A stretch of 64,000 nucleotides of DNA from the NCBI GenBank assembly GCA_000961595.1, contig LADO01000051.1, forward strand, positions 1 to 64,000, given 5' to 3'. Under the pieces are notes generated by a model. That model saw only the letters and a list, made by a program, of their open reading frames with translations, was not told the DNA's origin and ran no database searches. The DNA is from Peptococcaceae bacterium BRH_c4b (GTDB taxonomy: Bacteria > Bacillota > Desulfotomaculia > Desulfotomaculales > Desulfocucumaceae). Position numbers and translations under genes: made by a program. This document shows, one piece after another, positions 1 to 9,812 of this stretch; positions within the stretch are counted from its first letter, which is position 1; each line of letters starts with the position of its first letter.

Positions 1-369
1 ATTCTTTTCTTCATACTTATCGATTTCTCATATGGGTACATAACCTACAACCAACCACTATGGCAATTCGAATCACCGTTATTAAAGGCTACCTTATGCG
101 ATATCTTTATTACCTTGGTTGGCTTTTCATCAGCTATTCTTCTCTTTCTATCTCATTATCCTAATGGTATTTATAAATGTATTGTTTATAATCTCATATG
201 GCTAACGCTATTTTCAACATTTGAATTAGTTTCTTGCAAGCTAGGCTTTTGTTCGCATCATAATGGCTGGAATATGTGGTATTCAATATTATTTAACTGT
301 TTTATGTTTCCAATACTCCGACTCCACCACAAAAATCCTATAAAAGCATGGATTATTTCTTTTTTCTAG
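1..369 (+). CDS. Polytopic membrane protein, 5' end outside window (CBO0543-like)
   Basis: The frame is open from base 1 to the TAG at 367-369, giving 122 visible residues; the start lies outside the window. The chain is dominated by hydrophobic helices separated by short loops. Near the C-terminus it has a GWNMWYS stretch followed by an LRLHHKNP-type motif, which resembles the CBO0543 family of small Firmicutes membrane proteins of unknown function. The family call is from memory of its sequence pattern and is tentative. No neighbouring gene helps to assign a role. Confidence 0.5.
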   Translation: MLFFILIDFSYGYITYNQPLWQFESPLLKATLCDIFITLVGFSSAILLFLSHYPNGIYKCIVYNLIWLTLFSTFELVSCKLGFCSHHNGWNMWYSILFNCFMFPILRLHHKNPIKAWIISFF

Positions 370-483
370 CTATAGTTATCATATTAATGTTTGATATATC
401 TCTCAGTAGAATGAAGTAGAATAATTAAAAATCATTTTTCACGCTGGCCCTCCTTTTTTCTTTCTCAGCCTGACTTTGGGGTC

Positions 484-605
484 GAAGGAATGTCCCCAAT
501 TAAAGCCTGGATCTAGGGTCAGAGGAATGTCCCCAACTAAACGAGCTTTACAGCCTGTTGATCCCCGACCTTCGGGGACGTGGTCTTACAGGCTGTTAGC
601 GAGAT
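484..605. repeat. Hairpin repeat copy 1 with two GGAATGTCCCC motifs
   Basis: Two copies of the motif GGAATGTCCCCAA lie near 489 and 520. They are followed at 542-605 by an imperfect hairpin that begins GAGCTTTACAGCCTGTTGAT and ends GGCTGTTAGCGAGATAAA. The left arm is identical to the element at 2564-2626, but the right arm has diverged. The same GGAATGTCCCC motif recurs at about 13395. This looks like a REP/MITE-type palindromic element of the kind mobilised by IS200-like transposases. No transposase gene is present here. Confidence 0.65.
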
Positions 606-760
606 AAACGGCAAAAGAAAAAGACCGGAGATTTTCCGGTTTGGTTAGGTTTTAGTTACGTCCTTTAATACAGGCAGTCAGTCATCGTGTCTTTTATGAT
701 GCCAACGTAAAAATTGAAGTTTAATTTTTCCATAATGTAAGTAGAATAAAATACTCTTTC

Positions 761-990
761 TTACAAATAATAGTTTTTACCGCTGTCACTAAGCCATCCA
801 ATTGCTTTCCCCTTTGGGTCAGCTAATTTATGCGATGGTAAAAAAATACCTGCCGCTCTATCAATGCCATCAATTCCCATTGGTAACATAATGGGATTCC
901 AGATAAATGACCGCCGGATTACAATGAACGCTGACAAAAATATCAGCGCCCCATTTATAGGCTTTTTATCAAGAATAATAATCTGTTAAC
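761..990 (-). pseudogene. Relic of an N-acetylmuramoyl-L-alanine amidase (Amidase_3)
   Basis: On the minus strand, bases 953 to 921 encode WGADIFVSVHCN, a good match to the second zinc-ligand motif (ADLFVSIHAN) of Amidase_3 cell-wall hydrolases. The frame stops shortly after. A second minus frame, ending in a TAA at 761-763, reads on with GKAIGWLSDSGKNYYL and has no usable start. The two frames suggest a broken gene. The rest of 370-1158 holds only the hairpin repeat and a weak inverted repeat at 624-640; I see no intact gene there. Confidence 0.4.
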
Positions 991-1158
991 TGGTATAATT
1001 TACATTTTAAAATACCCTTTTTTTTCACCATTTTGGCTTATTAGATAACTGTATGTTTTGGGAGGGTTATAAAAGGCAGCGCAGTGGATGGCGCTGCCCC
1101 ATCCATCCCCCCATATAACAACCCCCAGCCCAGGCCCACGCACTCGGGACCAATACGC

Positions 1159-1311
1159 TCAAGATGGTCCAATCTTCGATTTGAGTTCTTCGGCAAAAGT
1201 TTCAATTAAAGTTACAGAACTTTTTATAAGGCGTTCTTTTTCCCCGGAGCTTGCTTCACTAAATTCTTCTGCGAGTTTTTCTATTGTACCTGCAACTAAG
1301 TCTATCAACAA
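1159..1311 (-). CDS. Small acidic helical protein, 50 aa, TTG start
   Basis: A minus-strand frame starts at a TTG (1311, or the adjacent TTG at 1308) placed six bases after GAGGTG and ends with TGA at 1159. The predicted protein is rich in E, K, A and L (for example TIEKLAEEFSEA and ERLIKSSVTLIE), has no Cys and looks like one or two amphipathic helices. The regular codon pattern and good ribosome site support a real gene. I do not recognise a family, and nothing nearby suggests a role. The plus-strand frame over the same bases is a shadow. Confidence 0.5.
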   Translation of the reverse strand: MLIDLVAGTIEKLAEEFSEASSGEKERLIKSSVTLIETFAEELKSKIGPS

Positions 1312-1685
1312 TTTTCTCACCTCAGTTTATTTTTTTGCTGTTCATATCATTTCACGGTAACGTTCTGGCTATTAATTTTTTATTTGCCTTTCTTCCAGTA
1401 GGACAACTCCTTCCACAAGGCGGGGTGGAAGGCATCCCTACAAGACAACTAACGACCTTAAAATGTGTGCTATAGGGTAGCCGTATCCCTGTATTTGGGT
1501 ATTATGGGAGCATAGCCGATAGCAGTTCATTGTATTTTCCTGCTCACGGTTCCCATTTAGAATGTTAATACCTATTATTTTTAAATCACCGTTGCCATTA
1601 TGCACTTCTTCGCACAGCTCTTATTACTGTAGCTATTTTTTCTCTACTGCCATAGGTTCCTTCAATTTGAAACATTATATAAAAT
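1312..1685. other. Non-coding stretch with one short hairpin
   Basis: No convincing gene is visible. An 8-bp perfect inverted repeat, CCTTCCAC/GTGGAAGG, lies at 1409-1432 with an 8-base loop. It is not followed by a T run on either strand, so it is not an obvious terminator. Short minus-strand frames here are interrupted by stops and may be decayed coding DNA. Confidence 0.4.
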
Positions 1686-1710
1686 AAAGAGCCTTGAAAA
1701 AAGGCTCTTT
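1686..1710 (-). terminator. Rho-independent terminator
   Basis: Inverted repeat AAAGAGCC/GGCTCTTT with an A/T-rich loop and A/T tracts on both sides. It lies about 78 bases past the stop of the DUF4013 gene and would terminate its transcript; it could act in both directions. Confidence 0.75.
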
Positions 1711-1787
1711 TTAAATAGATATTTTTAATTCGTTTGAGTTTTTTCAGGAAGGCAACATCACAGCACTTTATTGTCAAAATTATGAAT

Positions 1788-2426
1788 CTATAATTTCAAA
1801 AGGGTAATACCATCTCCGTAAATTTTCAGGTTAGCCCTGCGGTAGGCATCGCCAAATAGAACAGCCAGAACGCAAGCTGAATAAAATCCACCCAGTATAC
1901 TTACAATCCAACCCAGAAAAGGTATCAAACTCAGGATACCCAAAACAAAAAACATAACAATTGAAACCAGGTAAATCCCTAGATAATTACCAAATACAGA
2001 TCCAATAAAAGAGAATATATTCCGTAAGCTAAGAGCGCTGCCAATGGTGCCGGTGGCTGCGTAATGCGCCAGACCCATCGGCAGGATAAACCAGGCAACC
2101 AGAGCGGCGATAAAACACGGAATGGCACCCGCCGTCAGGCTGTCAGCGGAATAACTTCCCATGCCGCCGGCGATTGTTAAGAATAGCAGGGGAATTAACA
2201 TATAAAGAAAAGTGATTATTAGGACCATCAGTCCTTTTATAAATTTGTTGCCCCAGCCGTCCCAGGCAGGCATTTCCTCCCTGCCTTTTATGGTATTGGC
2301 AGTTAGCTCTATCAGGTAGCCGCCGCATAGAAAATTAACAATTGGTATACAGTTCAATACAGCGCCTATGACGATTCTGGTAAAACCTCCGGCAAAGGGT
2401 AAACGCAAAGCTTTTTCGATGTTCAT
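1788..2426 (-). CDS. DUF4013 domain-containing membrane protein
   Basis: A 212-residue integral membrane protein. The start is the ATG at 2426, eight bases after AGGAGG; a longer frame with GTG at 2435 would overlap the ribosome site. The early GGYLIEL motif followed by EMPAWDGWGNKFIKGL matches the DUF4013 family, whose N-terminus carries this conserved W-D-W pattern before a bundle of roughly five to six membrane helices. Function is unknown for the family. The gene stands alone and ends at the terminator at 1686-1710. Confidence 0.85.
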   Translation of the reverse strand: MNIEKALRLPFAGGFTRIVIGAVLNCIPIVNFLCGGYLIELTANTIKGREEMPAWDGWGNKFIKGLMVLIITFLYMLIPLLFLTIAGGMGSYSADSLTAGAIPCFIAALVAWFILPMGLAHYAATGTIGSALSLRNIFSFIGSVFGNYLGIYLVSIVMFFVLGILSLIPFLGWIVSILGGFYSACVLAVLFGDAYRRANLKIYGDGITLLKL

Positions 2427-2563
2427 TAATAACACCTCCTTTCCTGAGCATTATATTACCAAATTCTCGCAAATGTGAATGGCCTCTCGATAATAAAAAT
2501 CCCCTGTATTGCCTATAACCGGCTTAAATTAACTTATAAAGTCCCCTTTCCACGAACTAATTT

Positions 2564-2626
2564 CGAGCTTTACAGCCTGTTGATCCCCGACCTTCGAGGA
2601 CGGGGATCAACAGGCTGTAAAGCTCG
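2564..2626. repeat. Perfect 26-bp hairpin repeat, copy 2
   Basis: Bases 2564-2589 and 2601-2626 are exact reverse complements, giving a 26-bp stem with an 11-base loop (ACCTTCGAGGA). The left arm is shared with the element at 542-580. A related piece (CTCGCTAACAGCCTA) lies at about 42846. The perfect stem suggests a recently moved palindromic element or one kept by gene conversion. It lacks a T run, so simple termination is not its obvious purpose. Confidence 0.85.
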
Positions 2627-3001
2627 ATAAATAGGGTTAACATTAAAATTCAAAAAAAAAGTCCTCGCCAAAATAATACGGAACTTCATCGTCTCCAGAA
2701 CACAAATTTATGCGGTTCCCAATTAAAAGTCACACAGCCAGCAGCTATATTTCAACATATTCGAAATGAAAATATATTACAGGAGAGTATAAAAAGAAGA
2801 AATTATATTAGATAAATGCCCCCTGTAGGTAAAAAATATTAAAAATTTATGTAAATTTAAAAGGATTGATGGCGAACGCTGTAGTATAATAAAATTGTAT
2901 GTAAATGATTATACTTGAAATATATCGTTTTGTGCAAAAATGCGAATTTTATTTAAAAACAATATAAATTTCGGTCAACAGAGAAAAGAGGTGATCAGTA
3001 A
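2627..3001. other. Leader region of the chemosensory operon
   Basis: No gene is visible. The region is A/T-rich and contains a TATAAT at 2885-2890, about 110 bases before cheA, which may be the operon's -10 element. No good TTGACA lies 17 bases upstream and I see no clear SigD-type motif. The cheA ribosome site AGAGGTGAT is at about 2988. Confidence 0.3.
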
Positions 3002-5930
3002 TTGCAAAATTCCGATTTTATCAAGGATTTTATGGAGGAAGCGATAACCCACGTGGAAGCCGTAGAAGAAGGATTATTGAAACTGGAAAGCGGTGAAGGC
3101 GACGCCGACCTAATTCACGGTATTTTTCGCAATGTGCACAGTATTAAGGGAACCGCCGGTTTTTTCAGTTTAAAAAATATTGTTGATCTGTCACACGCCA
3201 TGGAGAACCTTTTCGGGGAAATCAGAAACGGCAATATCATTATTAATAAAGATATGATAGACGTACTTCTGTCCGCCAACGACACTCTCAAATCCATGGT
3301 CTGCGATGTGGAAAACAGCAACCTAGTGGATGTTTCCGTGTACCTGGAAAAAATATCGGCTATCATGAATGAAGATGACGTTGCCGCGGCGATTGAATTT
3401 TTACATCAGGATCTGCCCATTTCAAAAACTGCCGAAAAGCCTATCGCCGTCACTGGCCACCAGAAAGCAGTAATTCTGGATGCACTGAAGCAGGGACACA
3501 GGTTGTACAGTTTGCAAATAATACCGGATGCTCTGAACGGGTATGTGGGGAAAATAGAGTCCGTCGGACAACTGGTCGGTGCCTGCAACGATGACACCAT
3601 ACTGCTGGTTACCACCGTGCTTGAGCACAACCTGCTGTCAATGGCGCTGGACTTCCCCCAGGAGCACATTAGCGAACTGCAAGAGGATGACCTGTTTCAG
3701 GCAGACAGCGCCCCCGTTTCCACAGGCACGGCAAATCCACCGGCGGTAACTAAATCCATGCCTGCAGGAGAGTTCTCCTTTGGCTCCATAACTAACCAGA
3801 CAGAAGCACCCAACGCCGGAGATTCCGGCAACGGAGTCAAAAAACATCATAATGCCAATTACGAGGATACCATACGTGTACATATATCTCTGCTGAACGA
3901 CCTGCTGGACCTGGCCAGTGAGATGGTGCTGGGGAGAAATCAACTATTGCGCACCCTTGAGTCGCAGCGCAAAAAAATACCCGGTCTGAATGCTGTCTTA
4001 CAAAATATTGACGGCATTACCACCGAGTTGCAGGAAAAAATAATGCAGACCCGAATGCAGCCTGTCGACAAAGTATTTAAAAAATTTCCCCGCATTATCA
4101 GGGAACTTTCCTACAAGCTAAAAAAGGAAATAGAGCTTGAAATGTCCGGGGGCGACGTTGAACTGGATAAATCCATTATCGAAGCCCTGGGTGATCCTCT
4201 TACCCATCTCATACGCAACGCCGTGGATCACGGGATTGAGCCGCCGGAACTGCGGGATGCCGGAGGCAAGCCGCAGTTCCGGCACAATTTCCATGCAAGC
4301 ATACCATGAAGGCGGACATGTCGGTATCGATGTAACGGATGACGGCATGGGAATTGACATTGACAACATTAAAAACAATGCTATTCAAAAGGGCCTTAGC
4401 ACCCCGTCAGAAATTGCCCGGATGGATGAAAGGGAACTGCTGGCACTTCTTTTTACCCCTGGATTTTCAACCGCCGCCAAGGTTACAGACGTATCTGGCC
4501 GGGGTGTGGGCATGGATGTGGTAAAAACCAACATCGAAAGAATGGGTGGAACCATAGAAATAATGACCAGGCCCGGTGAAGGCACCACCTTCCGCCTTAC
4601 CCTTCCCCTTACTCTGGCTATCATATCCTCCCTGATAGTGGAGGTGGGCGGTCAGAAATTCGCATTGCCTCAGGTAAACCTGCAGGGTCTTGTGCGCATA
4701 AAACCCGGCGACCCTTCCAGAAAGATAGAAAAACTAAAAAACTCCGAAGTACTTCGTTTAAGGGGCAAACTGCTGCCCATAATACACCTGGCCGAATTAC
4801 TGGGTATTAGCACCCCCCCTGCGGAAAACGGAATAGTCAGGGTTCTGGTTATAAAAAGCGGTTCCAAACGTTTTGGGCTGGTGGTTGACTGCATCCACGA
4901 CGGCGAGGAAATACTGGTGAAACCAATACCAAGGTATTTAAATTCCTGCCAGTGTTATTCCGGCGTAACCATCATGGGAGACGGCAGAACCGCCATGATA
5001 CTTGATGCCGGGGGGCTTGCGGCTAAGGCTGGCCTTAGGTTCACGGAAGACAACAACCTGGCCTCCACCGCCGGCGACGCTGACTCCGCCGAAGAAAGCA
5101 TAACCGAGCACCAAAATCTGCTGTTATTCAAATGCTCCGGCCCGGAAACCTTCGGCATCGATCTGTCCATGGTGGGCAGGGTAGAAAAAATTAACGCCGG
5201 ACAGCTTGAAAAAATTGGAGACAAAGAGTTTATCCAGTTCCGGGGCGAAGCGTTGCGGGTAATCCGGCCGGAGGATTACCTGCCGGTGGCCCGCATGAGT
5301 AACGACACCGAACAACTTTATGTGATTATTCCTAAACTGGTTAAATACCAAATGGGTATATTAATTGAAAAAATCCACGATACCATGGAATCAAAAATCA
5401 AATTTAACCAGGAGGACATCAGAGCCAGAGGCATTATCGGTTCAGCCATACTGAACAACCGGATTGTACTGTTTGTTAACATTTATGAGCTGTTTGAGAT
5501 GGCTGCCCCTGACAATTACCACGAGGACCACTCTGCAGGGCAGACAGGCATAAAGAAGACAATACTGGTGGCAGAAGATACTCCATTTTTTGCTAAAATT
5601 GAAAAAAAATACATCGAATCCGCGGGCTACAATGTTCTTGAGGCGGCAAACGGCAAAGAAGCCTGGGATATACTGCAGGATAAAAATGTGGATGCTCTGG
5701 TCAGTGATATTGAAATGCCTCTTATGGACGGCTTTGAACTCATCAGAAGGATCCGCTCGGATAGCCGGCTGGCCTGGCTCCCGGCAGTGGCGGTTACTTC
5801 CAAGTCCGATGAACGCAGCATTGAGAAGGGTATAAAATCCGGATTTGATTTTTATGAAAAAAAGCTGGACAGAGAGTTGCTGCTGGAAAAAATCAGTCTA
5901 GCCCTGCAAAAAAGGAGTGATGCCGTATAA
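3002..5930 (+). pseudogene. cheA: Chemotaxis histidine kinase CheA with C-terminal receiver, one frameshift
   Basis: The start is TTG at 3002 after AGAGGTGAT. The first frame encodes the P1 phosphotransfer domain (His46 in NVHSIKGTAGF), a linker/P2-like region, the dimerisation helices and the beginning of the ATPase (LIRNAVDHGIEPPELRDAGGKP), then runs out of frame at about 4275. The next frame resumes at SGTISMQAYHEGG and carries the G boxes (DDGMGID, GRGVGMDVVK, GEGTTFRLTLPL), two CheW-like domains and a receiver with Asp in VSDIEMPLMDG. One missing or extra base joins them into a protein of about 976 residues. It is either a real null mutation or a sequencing error. Confidence 0.85.
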
Positions 5931-6367
5931 ACGGGAAAGTTCTTACCTTTTACCTCAACAGTAATCTCTACGGCATAGACATACTGGCAGTCAAGGAAAT
6001 AAATCGCAATATCGAATATACATCTGTTCCAGATGCCCCTCCCCACATCATCGGACTGCTGAACATGCGCGGTCAAATAGTTACACTGTTTGATCTGGCC
6101 GGCATGATGGGCCTGGCAAAAACCGACAAAACCGCCCGCCCGACCTGCGTGATTTTAAAGAACACCCCCGGTAACCAGGACTTTGTTGGCTTTTTGATTG
6201 ACCGCCCGGGAGAGGTGATGGATATAGACCTGGACGATTGTGAACCCCCACCACCAAACGCGAGCAGCATGGAAAGCAAATTTGTAAGTGAAGTGGTTAA
6301 GATGGAAAGTGAACTATTAATGCTTCTTAATTATCTGGTTATATTTGAAAGCGAGAACTGCGCCTAA
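5927..6367 (+). CDS. cheW: Chemotaxis coupling protein CheW, apparent ATA start
   Basis: CheW couples receptors to CheA. The reading frame is conserved from [10 protein letters not shown] through IPGLLNMRG-type residues ([18 protein letters not shown]) to the TAA at 6367. The first in-frame ATG, at 6065, would remove about a third of the fold. The codon just before NGK is ATA at 5927, nine bases after AAGGAG, and its bases overlap the TAA of cheA. A single G-to-A change from ATGA would explain both, so the native start was probably ATG overlapping the cheA stop. Length with this start is 146 residues, normal for CheW. Confidence 0.8.
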   Translation: MNGKVLTFYLNSNLYGIDILAVKEINRNIEYTSVPDAPPHIIGLLNMRGQIVTLFDLAGMMGLAKTDKTARPTCVILKNTPGNQDFVGFLIDRPGEVMDIDLDDCEPPPPNASSMESKFVSEVVKMESELLMLLNYLVIFESENCA

Positions 6368-6416
6368 CCGGACCCGGCCCTTTGCCCGACAGCCGGAAAA
6401 AAAAGGAGGTCCCGGA

Positions 6417-8693
6417 TTGTCATATAAAAGCATCAAAACCAAACTAATACTGATAAATACCGTCACATTGGTGGCGGCACTGCTTATATCTACCGTACTT
6501 ACCTATAGTAGGGTGGAAAAGATTATAACCTCTGACTTGGAGCAAACCCTCACCTCTCTGGCGGCTTCCTCCGGCAGAGAGGTCTCACTGTGGCTGGACG
6601 GGAGGAAAGCAGAAATGGGCACCCTGGCCGCCACTCCTTTAATCACCTCCGGCAGGGACGCTGCCAAGCTATCCTTTCTTTCCTCCGAACTCCAGCGAAA
6701 CAAACTGTACGAAACATATTTCATCGCCAATATACAAGGTGATTACATAATTACTTCCGGGTCAAAGGGCAATGTGCGCGACAGGGATTATTTCAAGAAA
6801 GTTATGGAAACCGGAGAGACCTTTGTTTCCAACCCTGTTGTCTCCAGGGCCACGGGTAATACCGTGGTAGTGGTGGCCGCCCCAATTAAAGAAGACGGCA
6901 AAATTACCGGCTTACTGGGCGGAACTGTTTTAACCGATGACCTTTCCCGACGCATAGCAGCTATAAAAGTAGAGCAAACAGGTTACGCCTACCTTGTTCA
7001 GGGAGATGGACTGGTTATCGCCCATCCCCGCGCTGATATGGTCATGAAACTCAACCCCATAAAAGACCCCGGTATGGATCCCAATCTAAGGGAAGCCATA
7101 GATAATGTGCTCAAGGGTGAGAACGGGATAAGCCACTACAAATTTGAAGGAGTGGAAAAGTATATAGCTTATAATCCCATCCCCGGCGTTAACTGGGGCA
7201 TCGCGGTCACCGTGCCGGTCTCGGAACTGTCCGCCAAACTCGCCTACTTGCCGGTATTCGCCTTCGGCCTGGCCATAATTGTAGCCCTGCTCAGTGTTTG
7301 TATAGCCTATATTTTACTTTCCAGAACCATTACCAGGCCCATAGAAAAAATGCAAAAACTGATGGCCCTTGCGGAGCAGGGGGATTTGACGGTGCGCGGA
7401 GAGAAGTTTTCAGATGACGAAATCGGACAGTTGACGGACTCCTTTAACCGTTTTCTGGATAAAATCCGCCAGATGTTCCTGGATATACACCACAGCGTTA
7501 TCACCATTAACAACTCCGTGGAAAACATGTTCAGAACCGCCGGCGCCATGGCCGAAAGCAGCGCCGCCATTGACGCCAGAATAAACGTGACAAACCAGGC
7601 TGCGGAACAGATTACGGAAAGTATCGCGGGCACTGCAGCCTTCTCATCGGAGTCCAGCAACTACATCAACATGAACGCCACGGCACTTGATGATATGTAC
7701 ACCAGCATCCAAAAATTAGCCTCTGCGGCGGAACAGATTTCCGCCAGCGTGGACCAGGTAAGCCACGGTGTTGAACAGAATTCCGAAAACATCAGCAGCA
7801 TATCTTACTCAGCCACGGACATGTCCTCCTCCGTAAACAGCGTGGCCACGGCGGTGAAAGAAATAAACATATCCCTAAACGAAGTAAGCAGCAACTGCGA
7901 GCGCTCCATAGAAATAACCGATAACGCAGGAATCAGGGCCGGTGAAACCAGAGACATCATAGAAAAGCTTAACAATTCTTCCAGGCAGATAGGCAAAATA
8001 ATCAACGTCATTAACGATATCGCCGAGCAGACCAAGATGCTGGCCTTAAACGCAGCCATTGAAGCGGCCGGGGCTGGTGAAGCTGGCAAGGGCTTTGCCG
8101 TTGTAGCCAACGAGGTAAAAGAACTGGCCAAACAAACTGCGGAGGCCACCGATGAAATAGGTCAGCAAATCGAAACCATGCAGGATAACATGGTGGGAGC
8201 CGTGCAGGCTGTAGAAACAATCACCAAGGTTGTCGACGAAATTACCGATATAACCAATACTATAGCCTCGGCTGTAACAGAGCAGTCTGCGTCCACCGAA
8301 GAAATCTCTAAATCAGTGGTGCTGGCGGCGGAGAAGGTCAGTTTTATCACCAGTGAAATATCCGAAGTTGCGGAAAACGCCAGGCATGTTGCCCAGAACG
8401 CCGACGAGGTCTCCAAGGGACTGCAGGAAGTGGCGCGTTCCATAAACGAAATTTCCCTTTCTGCCGATGACGCCACCGAACATAACAAAAAGGCTTCGGA
8501 GAAAGTTGCTCTGGTGGCCCGGGACGCCGCAGAAATTTCCCATGGCGCCGTGGAAATAGCCCAGAGTATCCGGGAAGTCAGCGCGGCTTCTAAGGAAATG
8601 TCCGCAGGGGCCGGTGAAAACAACAATTCCGCCAGAGAACTGGCCAACCTGGCCGGAAATATGGTGAGTCTGATCAGGCAGTTTAAGGTCTAA
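6417..8693 (+). CDS. Methyl-accepting chemotaxis protein with Cache sensor
   Basis: The chosen start is TTG at 6417, six bases after AAAGGAGGT; it gives 758 residues. A first membrane helix (about residues 12-30) is followed by an extracellular double-Cache-like sensor, a second helix near 285-303, a HAMP domain ([12 protein letters not shown]) and a long coiled-coil signalling domain. The signalling tip near residue 545 reads [17 protein letters not shown], close to the family hairpin; the usual second Arg of AARAGE is Gly here. It sits between cheW and a response regulator and should feed the CheA of this operon. Confidence 0.93.
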   Translation: MSYKSIKTKLILINTVTLVAALLISTVLTYSRVEKIITSDLEQTLTSLAASSGREVSLWLDGRKAEMGTLAATPLITSGRDAAKLSFLSSELQRNKLYETYFIANIQGDYIITSGSKGNVRDRDYFKKVMETGETFVSNPVVSRATGNTVVVVAAPIKEDGKITGLLGGTVLTDDLSRRIAAIKVEQTGYAYLVQGDGLVIAHPRADMVMKLNPIKDPGMDPNLREAIDNVLKGENGISHYKFEGVEKYIAYNPIPGVNWGIAVTVPVSELSAKLAYLPVFAFGLAIIVALLSVCIAYILLSRTITRPIEKMQKLMALAEQGDLTVRGEKFSDDEIGQLTDSFNRFLDKIRQMFLDIHHSVITINNSVENMFRTAGAMAESSAAIDARINVTNQAAEQITESIAGTAAFSSESSNYINMNATALDDMYTSIQKLASAAEQISASVDQVSHGVEQNSENISSISYSATDMSSSVNSVATAVKEINISLNEVSSNCERSIEITDNAGIRAGETRDIIEKLNNSSRQIGKIINVINDIAEQTKMLALNAAIEAAGAGEAGKGFAVVANEVKELAKQTAEATDEIGQQIETMQDNMVGAVQAVETITKVVDEITDITNTIASAVTEQSASTEEISKSVVLAAEKVSFITSEISEVAENARHVAQNADEVSKGLQEVARSINEISLSADDATEHNKKASEKVALVARDAAEISHGAVEIAQSIREVSAASKEMSAGAGENNNSARELANLAGNMVSLIRQFKV

Positions 8694-8726
8694 GGATCTA
8701 AACAATAATTGAGAGGACGATGCCGG

Positions 8727-9764
8727 ATGGCCATTCTTATCGTTGATGATTCAAAAACCACTCGCGAAATTATAAAATCCTACCTGAACGAGGCCGGCTA
8801 CCATGATTTATTGTTAGTGGGATCGGCCGGAGAAGCCTTTGCCAGACTGGGTATGAACGCCCCGGAGGCTATTTCCAGGAATGCGACCGCATGCATTGAC
8901 CTGATCCTGCTTGACATTGTATTGCCTGATATGGACGGCAGGGAAGCCTGCCGCATGATAAAATCATTTGAATTTTTACAAGATATACCAGTAATCATTG
9001 TAACTTCCCTGACGGAAAGCGAGCATTTGGGAAAAGCTTTCTCAGCCGGAGCTATTGACTACATAACCAAGCCAATCAATACAATAGAGCTGTTATCAAG
9101 AATTCGCTCCGCACTTAAATTGAAATACGAAATGAATCGTCGTAAGGCAAGGGAAATAAGTTTGCTTGAAGTTACCAGGCAACTTGAGTTGGCAGTAAAC
9201 AAACTAAACCAGCTGTCGTCTTTAGACGGCCTGACCTGCATCGCCAACCGCCGCCGCTTTGACGAACATATGAACAACGAGTGGAACAGGTGCAGGCGCA
9301 ACGCCATGCCGCTGTCCCTGGTTATGGCGGATATAGACTTTTTCAAGGCATACAATGACACCTACGGCCACCAGGCCGGTGACGAATGTTTGAAAACCGT
9401 TGCAAGTGCCCTTGACACTGCACTTAACCGACCTGGCGACTTGGCATGCCGTTACGGCGGCGAAGAGTTTGCAATAGTACTTCCAGAAACAAATAAAAAT
9501 GGTGCCATCTATATCGCCAAAAGACTCTGCCATACTCTGAAAAGCCTCAACATTCTCCATAAAAGTTCCCCTCTTGGCAAATATGTAACAGTCAGCATGG
9601 GGGTAGCAACAGTTCTTCCCACCAAGGAACAATCGCCTGCGGATCTTATAGCCGCTGCAGACAGGGCATTGTACAGTGCCAAACGGGAAGGCCGCAACCG
9701 GATCAAAGCTGCCGGCATGGATAGTTTTGATGATATTGTCCATGCGCCGGCCATCCCCTTTTAA
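8727..9764 (+). CDS. Response regulator with GGDEF (diguanylate cyclase) output
   Basis: The start is ATG at 8727 after GAGAGGA; a TTG at 8709 would place the ribosome site inside the gene. An N-terminal receiver (phosphorylatable Asp63 in ILLDIVLPDMDG, Lys in YITKPIN) is joined by a coiled-coil linker to a GGDEF domain. The active-site loop is GGEEF, near residue 243. RPGD ends five residues before it, matching the RxxD product-inhibition site. It therefore probably makes cyclic di-GMP in response to phosphorylation by the operon's CheA. It resembles PleD/WspR-type regulators. Confidence 0.93.
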   Translation: MAILIVDDSKTTREIIKSYLNEAGYHDLLLVGSAGEAFARLGMNAPEAISRNATACIDLILLDIVLPDMDGREACRMIKSFEFLQDIPVIIVTSLTESEHLGKAFSAGAIDYITKPINTIELLSRIRSALKLKYEMNRRKAREISLLEVTRQLELAVNKLNQLSSLDGLTCIANRRRFDEHMNNEWNRCRRNAMPLSLVMADIDFFKAYNDTYGHQAGDECLKTVASALDTALNRPGDLACRYGGEEFAIVLPETNKNGAIYIAKRLCHTLKSLNILHKSSPLGKYVTVSMGVATVLPTKEQSPADLIAAADRALYSAKREGRNRIKAAGMDSFDDIVHAPAIPF

Positions 9765-9812
9765 TAAGAAATGCAGGGCTTTTTATTAAACCGACTGGCT
9801 GGTGAGAACCTT

